NCBI GenBank assembly: GCA_902635685.1
Contig: CACPOY010000001.1
Span: 159,417-223,416 of the forward strand
Source of the DNA: an uncultured Pelagibacteraceae bacterium
GTDB taxonomy: Bacteria > Pseudomonadota > Alphaproteobacteria > Pelagibacterales > Pelagibacteraceae
Direction of reading: 5' to 3'
DNA: 64,000 nt
The translations under genes and the position numbers were made by a program. How positions within the stretch are numbered: position 1 is the first letter of the stretch; each line of letters opens with the position of its first letter. Below, piece after piece: positions 17,595 to 26,532 of the stretch. A model generated the notes under the pieces. That model saw nothing but the letters and a program-made list of their open reading frames with translations. It was not told where the DNA came from and did not search any database.

Positions 17595-19283
17595 TTAATA
17601 AAGTTTTTCTAAATCTTGTTTATATTTTTCTAAAATTTTTTTTCTTCTTAACTTTAAAGTTGGTGTCAACATTCCATTTTCAATTGTAAATTCTTCTGTA
17701 ATCAACTTAAATTTTTTTACTTTTTCTATTAATGATAAATTTTTATTTAAATTTTCTAAATAAAATTCAATTTCTTTTTTATTTTCTACACCTTCGGTTA
17801 CAATTAATGCAACTAAATAAGTTTTTTTATCACCATATACAAAACTTTGTTTAATTTTATCATTAAGACATAATAAATTTTCAATCTTAGATGGAGAAAT
17901 ATTATCTCCACCAAGGTTAACTATAATTTCCTTTTTTCTATCAGTAATTTTTAAATTTCCTTCACTTGTAATTTCACCAATATCACCTGTATGTAACCAA
18001 CCGTCTTTTAAAATCTCATCAGTTTCTTTTTCCATACCCCAATAACCAAGCATTACATTTTCACCTTTAACCAAAATCTCACCATCCTTGGCAATTTTAA
18101 CCTCATTAGTTCTAAAAGGTGGACCGACGGTTTCTATCTTTATTTTTCCAGGAATATTGCAGCTCACAACTGGTGATGTTTCAGTTAAGCCATATCCTTG
18201 AAGTGTTGGCAAACCTATGGAATTTAAAAATTCTCCAATTTTATGGTCCAAAGCACCTCCTCCAGAAACAAAGGCTTTTAAATTGCCACCAAACTGGTTT
18301 TTGACCTTTCTTCTTACCAATATTTCGCATAAATAATTAAGAATTTTTTCATTAAAATTAAGCTTTTCTTTATTTAAAGTTTTTACTCCAAGTAAAATAG
18401 TTTTATTTATTAATTTTTTTTTCAAACCTTTTTGCTTAGAAAAATTAAAAGAAATTTTGCTAAATAGATTTTGATAAAATCTTGGAACAGCTGTCATAAT
18501 TGTTGGCTTAGCAATAGCTATATTTTGTAATAATTTTTCTAAACTTTCAGCATAAAATACTTTTGCCCCAAGTGAAATTTGAACGTATTGTACGGTATGT
18601 TCGTATGAGTGAGATAATGGCAGCCAAGTCAAAAAAGTCGGTGCATCTTTAGTAACTAGTGATTTTAAGATTTCTTGAGCACCCTCACAATTCGATAAGA
18701 TACCTCCATGACTAAGCATAACGCCTTTAGGGTTTCCAGTTGTTCCAGATGTATAAATTATACATGCAAGATTTTTTCTTTCTATATTTTTGTTAAAGTC
18801 TAATTCAAACTTTGAATTATTTTTGTGCAGAATATTTTCAATATTTTCAATTTTATCATTAATATTTTCAATTGAAAAAATTTTTATTTTATTTGAAATA
18901 AACTTTTTAATTTTATTTAATTGCGTATTATTTGAAACAATACATATTTTCGGCTTACAATCATTTAAAATATACTCATAATCTTTTTCTGAATAAGTCG
19001 TAAACAAAGGTACAGTAACTCCTCCTGCATTCATAACTGCTAGGTCTATCATTAGCCATTCTGGACGATTTTCAGATAATAAGACACACCTATCACCTTT
19101 AGATAAGTGATTTTTTAAATTTTCAGATAAAATCTGAATATTTTGTGTAACTTCTTTCCAAGATAAAAATCCTTTTTTATTATCTTTTAACCATCTTAAA
19201 AACGGTTTGTCAGACCGAGACTGTATTTGATGACTTTTTTTAAAAAAAAGCTCAACTAAACTATTTAATTTACTTAATTCCAT
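17595..19283 (-). CDS. Long-chain acyl-CoA synthetase (AMP-forming)
   Basis: A member of the ANL superfamily that activates a fatty acid to acyl-AMP and then acyl-CoA. Motifs in order: the P-loop YTSGTTGNPKGVMLSHGG (about residue 178), GYGLTETSPVVS (A5), LHTGDIGEI (A7) and TDRKKEIIVNLGGDNISP (A8). The 562 aa length and the sequence around TFLTWLPLSHSYEH fit the FadD15/eukaryote-like long-chain ligases. No membrane segment is evident. It ends 4 bp from the tRNA-Leu 3' end region upstream and could be cotranscribed with that tRNA. Exact chain length preference is unknown. Confidence 0.88.
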   Translation of the reverse strand: MELSKLNSLVELFFKKSHQIQSRSDKPFLRWLKDNKKGFLSWKEVTQNIQILSENLKNHLSKGDRCVLLSENRPEWLMIDLAVMNAGGVTVPLFTTYSEKDYEYILNDCKPKICIVSNNTQLNKIKKFISNKIKIFSIENINDKIENIENILHKNNSKFELDFNKNIERKNLACIIYTSGTTGNPKGVMLSHGGILSNCEGAQEILKSLVTKDAPTFLTWLPLSHSYEHTVQYVQISLGAKVFYAESLEKLLQNIAIAKPTIMTAVPRFYQNLFSKISFNFSKQKGLKKKLINKTILLGVKTLNKEKLNFNEKILNYLCEILVRRKVKNQFGGNLKAFVSGGGALDHKIGEFLNSIGLPTLQGYGLTETSPVVSCNIPGKIKIETVGPPFRTNEVKIAKDGEILVKGENVMLGYWGMEKETDEILKDGWLHTGDIGEITSEGNLKITDRKKEIIVNLGGDNISPSKIENLLCLNDKIKQSFVYGDKKTYLVALIVTEGVENKKEIEFYLENLNKNLSLIEKVKKFKLITEEFTIENGMLTPTLKLRRKKILEKYKQDLEKLY

Positions 19284-19287
19284 AATA

Positions 19288-19372
19288 TGGTGGGCGAAGA
19301 GAGAATCGAACTCTCACTTCTTGCGAAACACGATTTTGAGTCGTGCGCGTCTACCAATTCCGCCATTCGCCC
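19288..19372 (-). tRNA. tRNA-Leu (anticodon CAA)
   Basis: Reading the minus strand, the acceptor stem GGGCGAA pairs with TTCGCCC, followed by A and an encoded CCA. The anticodon stem is CACGA/TCGTG with loop CTCAAAA, giving anticodon CAA (reads UUG). The long variable arm (TTTCGCAAGAA) is the class II hallmark of leucine tRNAs. The T arm contains GTTCGATTC. Confidence 0.95.
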
Positions 19373-19431
19373 CTAATTATTTAATAATTTATTAAATAGT
19401 ATAAGAACTGAAATTATATTAAAACCAAAAA

Positions 19432-20037
19432 ATGTTTAAAAGTCTTTACAAAAAATGTTTAGATTTAGCAGGGCATAAAAGTTCTAAATATTACTTAGCA
19501 GTTGTCTCTTTTATTGAAAGTTCGTTTTTTCCTATTCCTCCAGATGTAATGGTTATTCCAATGGTGATATCAAAAAAAAATGATTTCATTAAAATTTTTC
19601 TAATAACTACAATTTTTTCAGTTACTGGTGGAATGCTTGGCTATTTAATTGGGGCGTTTTTTTTTGAATTTGGTGCACACATCATGAATTTTTATGGTTA
19701 TGAAGATAAATTATCAAATATTAAAGATAATTTAATTAATAGTGAGGGGTTTTATGCCTGGCTAGGAATACTTTTTTTAGCTGGGTTTACCCCTCTTCCT
19801 TATAAAGTTTTTACTATTGCAAGCGGTCTAATAGGATTTAATTTTTTAATCTTTATTTTTATAAGTTTAATTTCAAGGGGATTAAGGTTTTTCGTAGTGT
19901 CATATCTTTCTTATAAGTTTGGAGATTTATTTAATGAGTTTATGAATAAACATGGGTCAAAATGGTTTACAATAATCGGAATTTTGATTGTTATAATTGG
20001 ATTAATAATTTATCTAATTTTTAAATCTCATGTTTAA
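19432..20037 (+). CDS. YqaA/DedA-like VTT-domain membrane protein
   Basis: A 201 aa integral membrane protein of the SNARE-associated/VTT (DedA) superfamily, YqaA subgroup. Near the N-terminus VVSFIESSFFPIPPDVMVIP is the conserved re-entrant region with acidic and proline residues, and LAGFTPLPYKVFTIASGLIG later is the second signature. Relatives act in lipid scrambling or membrane homeostasis (undecaprenyl-phosphate flipping for some DedA proteins), but the YqaA role is not established. It overlaps dsbB by 8 bp. Confidence 0.85.
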   Translation: MFKSLYKKCLDLAGHKSSKYYLAVVSFIESSFFPIPPDVMVIPMVISKKNDFIKIFLITTIFSVTGGMLGYLIGAFFFEFGAHIMNFYGYEDKLSNIKDNLINSEGFYAWLGILFLAGFTPLPYKVFTIASGLIGFNFLIFIFISLISRGLRFFVVSYLSYKFGDLFNEFMNKHGSKWFTIIGILIVIIGLIIYLIFKSHV

Positions 20038-20515
20038 CCTAAAATCTGAAATTTACTTAAAAATAATTTTTCTGTTTAGCCTTATTGCACTAATTAGTGC
20101 ATATTTTATTGAGTATGTTCTTGGTTATCAGCCATGTAACCTATGTTTAATTGAGAGAATTCCCTATGGTTTAAGCATTATTTTAACATCTCTAATATTA
20201 ATATTAAAGAAAAATGAAAAATTCTTTATTGTATTGTTAATGGTTACTTTTGTTTTTTCTTTCGCAATTTCTTTGTATCATTTAGGTATTGAACAGGGCG
20301 TCTTTGATGAGTCTACTGTCTGTGCTGCTAAAGACTTTTCTGAGAATATAACAAAAGAGGATTTACTTGAACAATTAAGTAGAAGAACAATCAGCTGTAA
20401 AGATGTGACATTTAGAATTTTTGGATTATCACTAACTACTATTAATATTGTAATCGGTTTATTATTTATTATAACACTTACAAAAATTTATACTAAATAT
20501 GAAAAAAAAAAATAG
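20030..20515 (+). CDS. dsbB: Disulfide bond formation protein B
   Basis: A four-helix inner-membrane oxidoreductase that reoxidises DsbA using quinone. The first periplasmic loop has the redox pair in YQPCNLCLIERIPYG (residues about 34-48). The second loop has Cys in STVCAAKDF and TISCKDVTF, the pair that exchanges with DsbA. At 161 aa it has normal DsbB size. It overlaps the upstream YqaA-like gene and the downstream coq7, suggesting one transcript; sharing a quinone link with Coq7 is suggestive only. No dsbA is in the window. Confidence 0.9.
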   Translation: MFNLKSEIYLKIIFLFSLIALISAYFIEYVLGYQPCNLCLIERIPYGLSIILTSLILILKKNEKFFIVLLMVTFVFSFAISLYHLGIEQGVFDESTVCAAKDFSENITKEDLLEQLSRRTISCKDVTFRIFGLSLTTINIVIGLLFIITLTKIYTKYEKKK

Positions 20516-21029
20516 CAAAGTTGAAGAGTTTATTAGAGTTGATCATGCAGGTGAGAGGGGTGCAGTGAAAATTTATGAAGGTCAGCTATTAGCCTTAAAT
20601 ACAATTGTAAAAGATGAAAATCTAAAAAAAACAATTGAAGATATGAAGGTACATGAGATTGAGCATTGTCAATTTTTTGAAAAAGAGATTAAAAAAAGAG
20701 ATATTGAACCAACAAAATTTTTACCATTATGGGATCTTCTTGGATTAGGCTTAGGTTTTGGCTCAACCATTCTTGGGAAAAAAGCAGCTATGCTATGTAC
20801 TGCTTCTGTTGAAGAAGTTATCGACGAGCATTATCAAGATCAGATAAATCAACTAGGTCCAGAGGAAAAAAATTTGAAGAAAAAAATTATTAAATTTAGG
20901 AATGATGAACTACATCACAAAGATATAGCTTATGAAAAAGGTGCTACAAAAAAAGGATTTTATTCAATTATGGATAAAATAATAAAAACTGGATCAAAGA
21001 TTGCAATCCGTATTTCTGAAAAGGTTTAA
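20499..21029 (+). CDS. coq7: Demethoxyubiquinone hydroxylase (Coq7)
   Basis: Di-iron monooxygenase of ubiquinone biosynthesis that hydroxylates 2-octaprenyl-3-methyl-6-methoxy-1,4-benzoquinone. The ferritin-like ligands are visible: RVDHAGERGAVKIYEGQ, then MKVHEIEHCQFFE, then ASVEEVIDEHYQDQ, and NDELHHKDIAYEKG. At 176 aa it is the compact two-repeat form. It overlaps dsbB by 17 bp. UbiE and UbiB at 30.5-32.8 kb belong to the same pathway, so aerobic ubiquinone synthesis is supported. Confidence 0.94.
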   Translation: MKKKNSKVEEFIRVDHAGERGAVKIYEGQLLALNTIVKDENLKKTIEDMKVHEIEHCQFFEKEIKKRDIEPTKFLPLWDLLGLGLGFGSTILGKKAAMLCTASVEEVIDEHYQDQINQLGPEEKNLKKKIIKFRNDELHHKDIAYEKGATKKGFYSIMDKIIKTGSKIAIRISEKV

Positions 21030-21032
21030 ATT

Positions 21033-21602
21033 TTAAGCTTCCAACTCTACATCCCAATATAAATAATCCATCCAGCTTTTATGTAAGTAATTTGGAGGAA
21101 AATTTTTTCCGTTACGATGTAAATCTTCTGTCGTAGGTCGGTAAGGATAGCTAGATAATTTCATTCCAGATTTTTTTAGTAATTTTCCACCTTTTTTTAC
21201 ATTGCATGCAGAACATGCTGTAACTACATTATCCCAATTAGTCTCTCCCCCTTTGGATCTAGGTAATAAATGGTCAAAGGTAAGTTCTTCTCCACTCCCA
21301 CAATATTGACATGAAAATTTATCTCTAAGGAAAACGTTAAATCTTGTAAAACTTGGTTGTGTTTGTGGTACTATATAATCTTTCAATGCAATAACGCTAG
21401 GCAATTGCATATTAAATGATGGACTTCTAACTATTCTATCATAAGTGCTTACTATAATTACTCTATCTAAAAATACGGATTTAACAGTATCCTGCCATGA
21501 CCATAAAGATAAAGGATAATAGCTTAAAGGCCTATAATCAGCATTTAATACCAATGCTGGGCATTTTTCCAAAGAGACGTCCCTATCAATAAAATTATTC
21601 AT
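21033..21602 (-). CDS. HNH endonuclease domain protein
   Basis: A 189 aa protein with an N-terminal region (CPALVLNADYRPLSYYPLSLW) typical of a widespread HNH family in alphaproteobacteria and cyanobacteria. The HNH core follows at residues about 95-145: CQYCGSGEELTFDHLLPRS, then NWDNVVTACSACNVKKGG. The two CxxC pairs bind structural zinc and the Asp-His gives the metal-finger active site. The cellular role of this chromosomal family is not established. It stands alone and is convergent with coq7 with only 3 bp between. Confidence 0.85.
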   Translation of the reverse strand: MNNFIDRDVSLEKCPALVLNADYRPLSYYPLSLWSWQDTVKSVFLDRVIIVSTYDRIVRSPSFNMQLPSVIALKDYIVPQTQPSFTRFNVFLRDKFSCQYCGSGEELTFDHLLPRSKGGETNWDNVVTACSACNVKKGGKLLKKSGMKLSSYPYRPTTEDLHRNGKNFPPNYLHKSWMDYLYWDVELEA

Positions 21603-21639
21603 TAAGAAAACATAACTTATTAAAAAAATATTTCAATCT

Positions 21640-22299
21640 TTAGACAAGATTAAATTTTTTGAGAATATAATTTAATGCTATACTTGATGCCTGAACAGGA
21701 ATATGATGGTCGCAGCCTTTAATTAAATGAGTTTCAATTTGAATGTTATTCCTTATAAAAAAATCTTTTGCTTCTAGCAAAAAGTTGGCTGGAACTACTT
21801 GATCTAAATCACCATGGATCAATAATGTATTTGTAGAGGTCTTTTTTCTGTTTTTTAAATTTTCTTGATTTATAATTTTTCCTGAAAAACCAATAATGCT
21901 ATTGTATTCTTTTTCAGAGGTTAAGCCTAGATTAATAGCCATCATACAACCTTGGCTAAATCCTGATAAACAAATTTTATTATTTTCTAAATCAAATTCC
22001 TCTTTTATTTCAACTATAAATTTATTTAATATTTTTTCGGCTTTTATGGACTCATCTAAAATATAACTTGAATCATTTTTTGTTAAATCAAACCACTGGA
22101 AACCTGATGGGTTAATTGGACATGTCTCATGACCGTCTGGACAAATAAATATAGTATTCGGCAAATGTCTTTTCCAATTTAATGAAAGCATGCTTATATC
22201 TTTTCCATCTCCACCATAACCGTGTAGTAAAATTATAGCATTTTTAATTTCCAAATTATTTTCTGGTTTAATAATTGTTGAATTAAGGCAAAATGTCAT
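21640..22299 (-). CDS. Alpha/beta hydrolase, phospholipase/carboxylesterase family
   Basis: A 219 aa serine hydrolase of the YpfH/acyl-protein thioesterase-like group. The oxyanion region is IILLHGYGGDGKDISML near residue 24, the nucleophile elbow is LSGFSQGCMMAINL (GFSQG) near residue 114, the Asp is in HGDLDQVVP, and the catalytic His in GCDHHIP. No signal peptide is present, so it is cytoplasmic. The physiological ester is unknown. It is divergent from the HIG1 gene with a 53 bp spacer. Confidence 0.82.
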   Translation of the reverse strand: MTFCLNSTIIKPENNLEIKNAIILLHGYGGDGKDISMLSLNWKRHLPNTIFICPDGHETCPINPSGFQWFDLTKNDSSYILDESIKAEKILNKFIVEIKEEFDLENNKICLSGFSQGCMMAINLGLTSEKEYNSIIGFSGKIINQENLKNRKKTSTNTLLIHGDLDQVVPANFLLEAKDFFIRNNIQIETHLIKGCDHHIPVQASSIALNYILKKFNLV

Positions 22300-22352
22300 A
22301 TCATATAATTTATGTTTTTTTATTTTAAAAACAGATTACAATCTTTTAATAT

Positions 22353-22556
22353 ATGATTTCTGGAGTATTAGTAAAAGTAATATCATTAACTTTGTTAATG
22401 GCAGTTGGAATAGTCCTAATCCTTGGAATTGGTACTTTATTTAAAGGAGGCAAAACAAGCAAAAAATATTCCAACAAATTAATGCAGTTAAGGGTATTGT
22501 TGCAATTTATTGCTGTTATAGCATTGGTGGTTTTTGCTTACTTTTTTAAAAATTAA
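22353..22556 (+). CDS. HIG1-domain twin transmembrane protein
   Basis: A 67 aa protein with two hydrophobic helices (residues about 5-28 and 46-65) joined by a short basic loop (GGKTSKKYSNKLMQLRVLLQ). The loop with KLMxxRVLxQ is the HIG1 signature, known from mitochondrial respiratory supercomplex factors and from small alphaproteobacterial homologues. A role with cytochrome oxidase is inferred from the family. It overlaps the 3' end of the convergent TlpA-like gene by 4 bp. Confidence 0.82.
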   Translation: MISGVLVKVISLTLLMAVGIVLILGIGTLFKGGKTSKKYSNKLMQLRVLLQFIAVIALVVFAYFFKN

Positions 22557-23062
22557 TTAAAATTACTCAACCATCTTATAAATTCTTCATTTTCAAAATT
22601 TATTGATCCGACAATTCTTGCAAACTCAAGTCCATCTTTATTTAATAAAATTGTGGTAGGTATACCCCTTAAACCAAATTTTTTGGCCAGAATTATTTGT
22701 GAGTCAAAATATGTATCTAAATTTTTAATTTTAAGGTCATTAAAAAAATTTATGGCTTTTTCTTCACTCTCTTGACCTACATTTATAGGAAATATCTTTA
22801 AATTATCTAAATTGGCTTTTTTATCTAATAAATCTAGAGAGGGCATTTCTTCTTTACAAGGAGCGCACCAAGTTGCCCAAAAATTCAGCAAGATTAATTT
22901 TCCTTTAAAATCCTCTAAGTTTATCTGTTCCTTTTTAGAGTTTAAGAATGTTAAATCATCATATTTCTTTAATTCTTTGTTGATAACGAGATTTTTTATA
23001 TTAGTTATCTCGTTTGCAACCGAATTAGAAACTAAAATAATAAATATTATTAAAATTCTCAT
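22553..23062 (-). CDS. TlpA-like thioredoxin-fold protein, secreted
   Basis: A 169 aa protein with an N-terminal signal sequence (MRILIIFIILVSNSVA) followed by a TlpA/ResA-like thioredoxin fold. The redox site is WATWCAPCKEEMPSL near residue 75, and the cis-proline region is LRGIPTTILLNKDG. It probably acts in the periplasm as a reductant of cysteines, for example in cytochrome c or oxidase maturation, in the opposite direction to DsbB; the substrate is unknown. It is divergent from argH with only 24 bp between start codons. Confidence 0.85.
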   Translation of the reverse strand: MRILIIFIILVSNSVANEITNIKNLVINKELKKYDDLTFLNSKKEQINLEDFKGKLILLNFWATWCAPCKEEMPSLDLLDKKANLDNLKIFPINVGQESEEKAINFFNDLKIKNLDTYFDSQIILAKKFGLRGIPTTILLNKDGLEFARIVGSINFENEEFIRWLSNFN

Positions 23063-23072
23063 GCTAAAAAGG

Positions 23073-23086
23073 TATAATTAATTATC
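23073..23086. promoter_or_regulatory. Shared -10 palindrome between tlpA-like and argH
   Basis: The 24 bp between the two divergent start codons contain ATAATTAATTAT, a perfect 12-bp palindrome (23074-23085). It offers TATAAT at 23073-23078 on the plus strand and GATAAT on the minus strand. If both are used, the two genes share a symmetrical promoter core and argH is nearly leaderless. Confidence 0.35.
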
Positions 23087-24478
23087 ATGACAAAAAATAA
23101 AAACAACCAGGCAATATGGGGCGCTAGAATCAAGGCAAACACATCATCAATTTATCAAAAAGCTGGTAGCTCTATAAATGTAGATAAAAGACTTTACAAA
23201 GAGGATATAGCTGCATCTATAGCACACGTAGAAATGTTATTCAGGCAGAAGATAATTTCTTTTAAAATTAAGAATAAAATTGTTTATGGCCTTAATAAGA
23301 TTGAAAAGGAAATTTCCAAAAAAAAATTTCAATTTAATGAGAAGTACGAGGATATTCATTTAAATATTGAAAAAAGACTTTTTCAAATTATTGGGGATGA
23401 GGCAGGCTATCTTCATATTGCGAGATCAAGAAATGATCAGGTAATTACAGATTTTAAAATTTGGATCAGATCTGCTTCAAAAAAAATTATAATTAGAATA
23501 AATAACATAATTAAAAGTTCATTAAAGTTAGCTGAAAAAAATATAGATACTATTATGCCTGGTTTCACCCATCTCAGAAATGCTCAGGCAATTTCATTTG
23601 CACATTACATAATGGCTTATATTGAAATGTTTGAGAGAGATAAAAAAAGATTTTCTAATAATTTGGAGAATTTGAGTGAAAATCCTTTAGGTGCTGCTGC
23701 ACTCACTGGAACATCCTTTAATATCGACAGAGATTACACCTCAAAAAAATTAGGCTTTAAGAGACCAACAAAGAACTCAATCGACACAGTTTCTGATAGA
23801 GATTTTGTTTTAGATTTTTTATTTAGTGTATCTATCTGCTCTATGCATATTTCTAGAATAGCCGAGGAGCTCATTATATGGAACTCAGACGGCTTCAAAC
23901 TAATAAATTTATCGGATAAAGTAGTTACGGGCTCATCAATAATGCCTCAAAAGAAAAATCCAGATCTTTTAGAATTCATAAGAGGAAAATCAGGGATTTC
24001 TTATGGAAATCTCTTTGCCATGCTTACAATTTTGAAAGGTTTACCATTGTCATATTTTAAAGATCTTCAGGATGATAAAGTAATAATTTTTAAATCTTTT
24101 GATACATTATCAGATTGTTTGAAAATATTTGATGAAATTCTCAAGAACTTAAGTCCCAATAAAAAGAGAATGTTGGAACTTGCTAGCCATGGCTATATTA
24201 CTGCTACAGATTTAGCTGATTATCTCGTTATAAATCATTCAATCCCTTTTAGAAAAGCTTATCAGAAAACTGCAAAAATAGTTAATTTAGCTGAAAAGAA
24301 AAAGAAAAGACTTGATGAATTAACTTTAGAGGAATTAAAAATAGTTGAACCAAAACTATCAAAAGATGTTTTAAAGGTATTTGATTTGAAGAATTCTATA
24401 AAATCAAAAAAATCTTATGGTGGAACGTCTTTTGTAAATATAAAAAAAATGATAATGAACTATAAAAAACAAAAATGA
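23087..24478 (+). CDS. argH: Argininosuccinate lyase
   Basis: Last step of arginine synthesis: argininosuccinate to arginine and fumarate. The fumarase/aspartase superfamily signature GSSIMPQKKNPDLLEFIRGK is present near residue 285, with HIARSRNDQVITDFKIW and GFTHLRNAQAISFAHY earlier. The N-terminus AIWGARIKANTSSIYQK resembles the WGGRF motif. At 463 aa length is normal. Its TGA overlaps the ATG of the small lipoprotein gene (ATGA), and lysA follows by TAATG overlap: a tight argH-lptM-lysA-plsC operon. Confidence 0.96.
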   Translation: MTKNKNNQAIWGARIKANTSSIYQKAGSSINVDKRLYKEDIAASIAHVEMLFRQKIISFKIKNKIVYGLNKIEKEISKKKFQFNEKYEDIHLNIEKRLFQIIGDEAGYLHIARSRNDQVITDFKIWIRSASKKIIIRINNIIKSSLKLAEKNIDTIMPGFTHLRNAQAISFAHYIMAYIEMFERDKKRFSNNLENLSENPLGAAALTGTSFNIDRDYTSKKLGFKRPTKNSIDTVSDRDFVLDFLFSVSICSMHISRIAEELIIWNSDGFKLINLSDKVVTGSSIMPQKKNPDLLEFIRGKSGISYGNLFAMLTILKGLPLSYFKDLQDDKVIIFKSFDTLSDCLKIFDEILKNLSPNKKRMLELASHGYITATDLADYLVINHSIPFRKAYQKTAKIVNLAEKKKKRLDELTLEELKIVEPKLSKDVLKVFDLKNSIKSKKSYGGTSFVNIKKMIMNYKKQK

Positions 24479-24606
24479 AAAAAAAATTATTTCTAAGTTT
24501 AATATTTATAACCTTTTTAATATCGTGTGGGAAAAAAGGTGATCCAGAATATGAAGGACGCTTAGATGGAACAATAATTCAAAATAAAATTGTCAAAATA
24601 TCCTAA
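24475..24606 (+). CDS. lptM: Small lipoprotein, LptM-like
   Basis: A 43 aa ORF missed by the track. It has a Lys-rich n-region and hydrophobic core (MKKKLFLSLIFITFLIS), a lipobox ending at Cys18, and then GKKGDPEYEG. A Cys-Gly-x-Lys-Gly start after the lipobox is the hallmark of LptM (YifL), which assists LptD maturation in E. coli. Position supports it: a tiny lipoprotein gene between argH and lysA is common in proteobacteria. The start overlaps the argH stop and the stop overlaps the lysA start. The function in this organism is inferred. Confidence 0.85.
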   Translation: MKKKLFLSLIFITFLISCGKKGDPEYEGRLDGTIIQNKIVKIS

Positions 24607-25820
24607 TGAAATACTTGAAAAAAAAACTTACTATTGAAAATGTGAAAGTTGATTATATAGCTAAGAAATATGGAACACCCACATATTGTTATTCTTACTC
24701 AGAATTAAAGAAAAATATCAATAATTTCAAAAATAGTTTTAGATCTTTTTCTCCATTAATATGCTTTGCAGTTAAATCTAATACTAATGTTAATTTAATT
24801 AAAGAAATTAAAAAATTTGGTCTTGGCGCTGATGTGGTATCAGTGGGAGAATTAATGATGGCTATTAAAGCTGGAATTAGCCCAAAAAAAATAGTCTTTT
24901 CTGGAGTTGGCAAAACTTTTGATGAAATTAAATATGCTGTTAATAAAAATATATTTTTGATTAATGCTGAATCAGAAAGTGAAATTAAGCAAATTGAAAA
25001 AATTGCAAAATCAAAAAAAAAGAAAATACAAATTGGTATTAGACTAAATCCTAATACGGATGCAAAAACTTTAAGTCAAATCTCTACTGGCAAAAAGGAA
25101 AATAAATTTGGAGTTAATAGTAAAACTTTTATTAAACTTATAAATAATTATAAAAATTCAAAAAATATTGAAATAAAATGTTTAAGTGTTCATATTGGAA
25201 GTCAAATTCTTGATCACAAACCTTATGAAAAAATGCTTAAATCTATTACAAAAATACTTGAAATAACTAAATATAAATTTGAGTTTATCGATCTTGGTGG
25301 TGGTATGGGAATTTCCTATGATAATAAACAAAATAGTCTAGATTATAAAAAGTATTACTTAGTAATTAAAAAATTTTTAAATAAATACAAGTCCAAAATT
25401 ATATTTGAACCTGGCAGGTCTATCATAGGAAATACTGGTACTTTAATTAGTAAAATAATTTATATTAAAAAAAGTGGAAAAAAAAACTTCATTATTTTAG
25501 ATGCTGCAATGAATGATTTAATGAGGCCAGCTTTATATGGGGCAACTCATAGGATAATGCCCTCATTAAAGAAAAATAAAATATATAATGAAAATCACGA
25601 ATTCGTTGGGCCAATCTGTGAGAGCACAGATAGTTTTTTGAATTTAAAAAAATTTCAAGAATTAAGAGAAAATGAAATTATTGTTATATGCGATGTGGGT
25701 GCATACGGTATGTCTCTAAGCTCAAATTATAACTTGAGGCCGAAACCAATCGAATTACTTATAAAGGGATCTAAAATAAAGATTATTAAAAAAAGACAAA
25801 GGCATAAAGATTTTATCTAG
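24606..25820 (+). CDS. lysA: Diaminopimelate decarboxylase
   Basis: PLP enzyme that makes L-lysine from meso-diaminopimelate. The PLP lysine is in ICFAVKSNTN near residue 58, phosphate-binding glycine residues are in FIDLGGGMGISYD, and the substrate-side motif GPICESTDSF with later CDVGAYGMSLSSNYN is present. At 404 aa it fits the alanine racemase-fold type III decarboxylases. It is translationally coupled to lptM, with plsC 10 bp downstream. Confidence 0.96.
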   Translation: MKYLKKKLTIENVKVDYIAKKYGTPTYCYSYSELKKNINNFKNSFRSFSPLICFAVKSNTNVNLIKEIKKFGLGADVVSVGELMMAIKAGISPKKIVFSGVGKTFDEIKYAVNKNIFLINAESESEIKQIEKIAKSKKKKIQIGIRLNPNTDAKTLSQISTGKKENKFGVNSKTFIKLINNYKNSKNIEIKCLSVHIGSQILDHKPYEKMLKSITKILEITKYKFEFIDLGGGMGISYDNKQNSLDYKKYYLVIKKFLNKYKSKIIFEPGRSIIGNTGTLISKIIYIKKSGKKNFIILDAAMNDLMRPALYGATHRIMPSLKKNKIYNENHEFVGPICESTDSFLNLKKFQELRENEIIVICDVGAYGMSLSSNYNLRPKPIELLIKGSKIKIIKKRQRHKDFI

Positions 25821-25830
25821 CTTTTGAAAG

Positions 25831-26532
25831 ATGATTAGAAACTTTTTATTTTCAACTTTCTTTTTTAGTGGAATATTAATAATTTCATTAATCTTTTTAC
25901 CATCTTTTTTTTTTCCTCAAAAAATAGCTTTATTTGGTGGTAAAATAATGGGTTACTGGACAGGTATTTGTTTAAGATTTTTTTTGAGTACAAAAATTGA
26001 GATAAAGGGTAAAGAAAATATTATTAAGAATGAAAAGTTTTTTATAGCTGCATCTCACCAGTCTATGTTTGAAACTTTCTACTTACAGACTATATTTAAC
26101 TCTCCAATTTTTATTCTCAAAAAAGAACTGACTTATATTCCTATTTTTGGTTGGTATTTGAAAAAAATTGGATCTGTTTCAATTAAAAGAAACAAGGTTT
26201 CTAAAGATAATTTAAATTTTTTTGGTAATATTTCTGAAAAATTAATGAATACCAAGAGACCTTTAATAATTTTTCCGCAAGGAACAAGGGTTTTACCACA
26301 TGAACGTCCTCCTTTTAAGAAAGGTGTATCTAGGATTTATGAGGAATTAAAAATTATATGCCAGCCAGTTGCAATTAATTCAGGATATGTTTGGCCAAAG
26401 AGAGGAATTAAAAATAATAAAAGAACAATAATAATTTCAATTTTAAAACCCATACACCCCGGTATATCTAAAGATGAGTTTCTAAAAAATCTTGAAAACT
26501 GCATTTATTCTGAGCTCGATTTACTATGTTAG
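25831..26532 (+). CDS. plsC: 1-acyl-sn-glycerol-3-phosphate acyltransferase
   Basis: Membrane enzyme that acylates lysophosphatidic acid to phosphatidic acid. An N-terminal hydrophobic segment (FLFSTFFFSGILIISLIFLP) is followed by catalytic motif I ASHQSMFETF (HxxxxD-type, here H-Q-S-M-F-E) near residue 71, KKELTYIPIFGWY, and motif III FPQGTRVLP. The acidic residue of motif I is Glu rather than Asp, as in a number of alphaproteobacterial PlsC proteins. At 233 aa its size is normal. It ends convergent with dnaN, overlapping 4 bp. Confidence 0.88.
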   Translation: MIRNFLFSTFFFSGILIISLIFLPSFFFPQKIALFGGKIMGYWTGICLRFFLSTKIEIKGKENIIKNEKFFIAASHQSMFETFYLQTIFNSPIFILKKELTYIPIFGWYLKKIGSVSIKRNKVSKDNLNFFGNISEKLMNTKRPLIIFPQGTRVLPHERPPFKKGVSRIYEELKIICQPVAINSGYVWPKRGIKNNKRTIIISILKPIHPGISKDEFLKNLENCIYSELDLLC

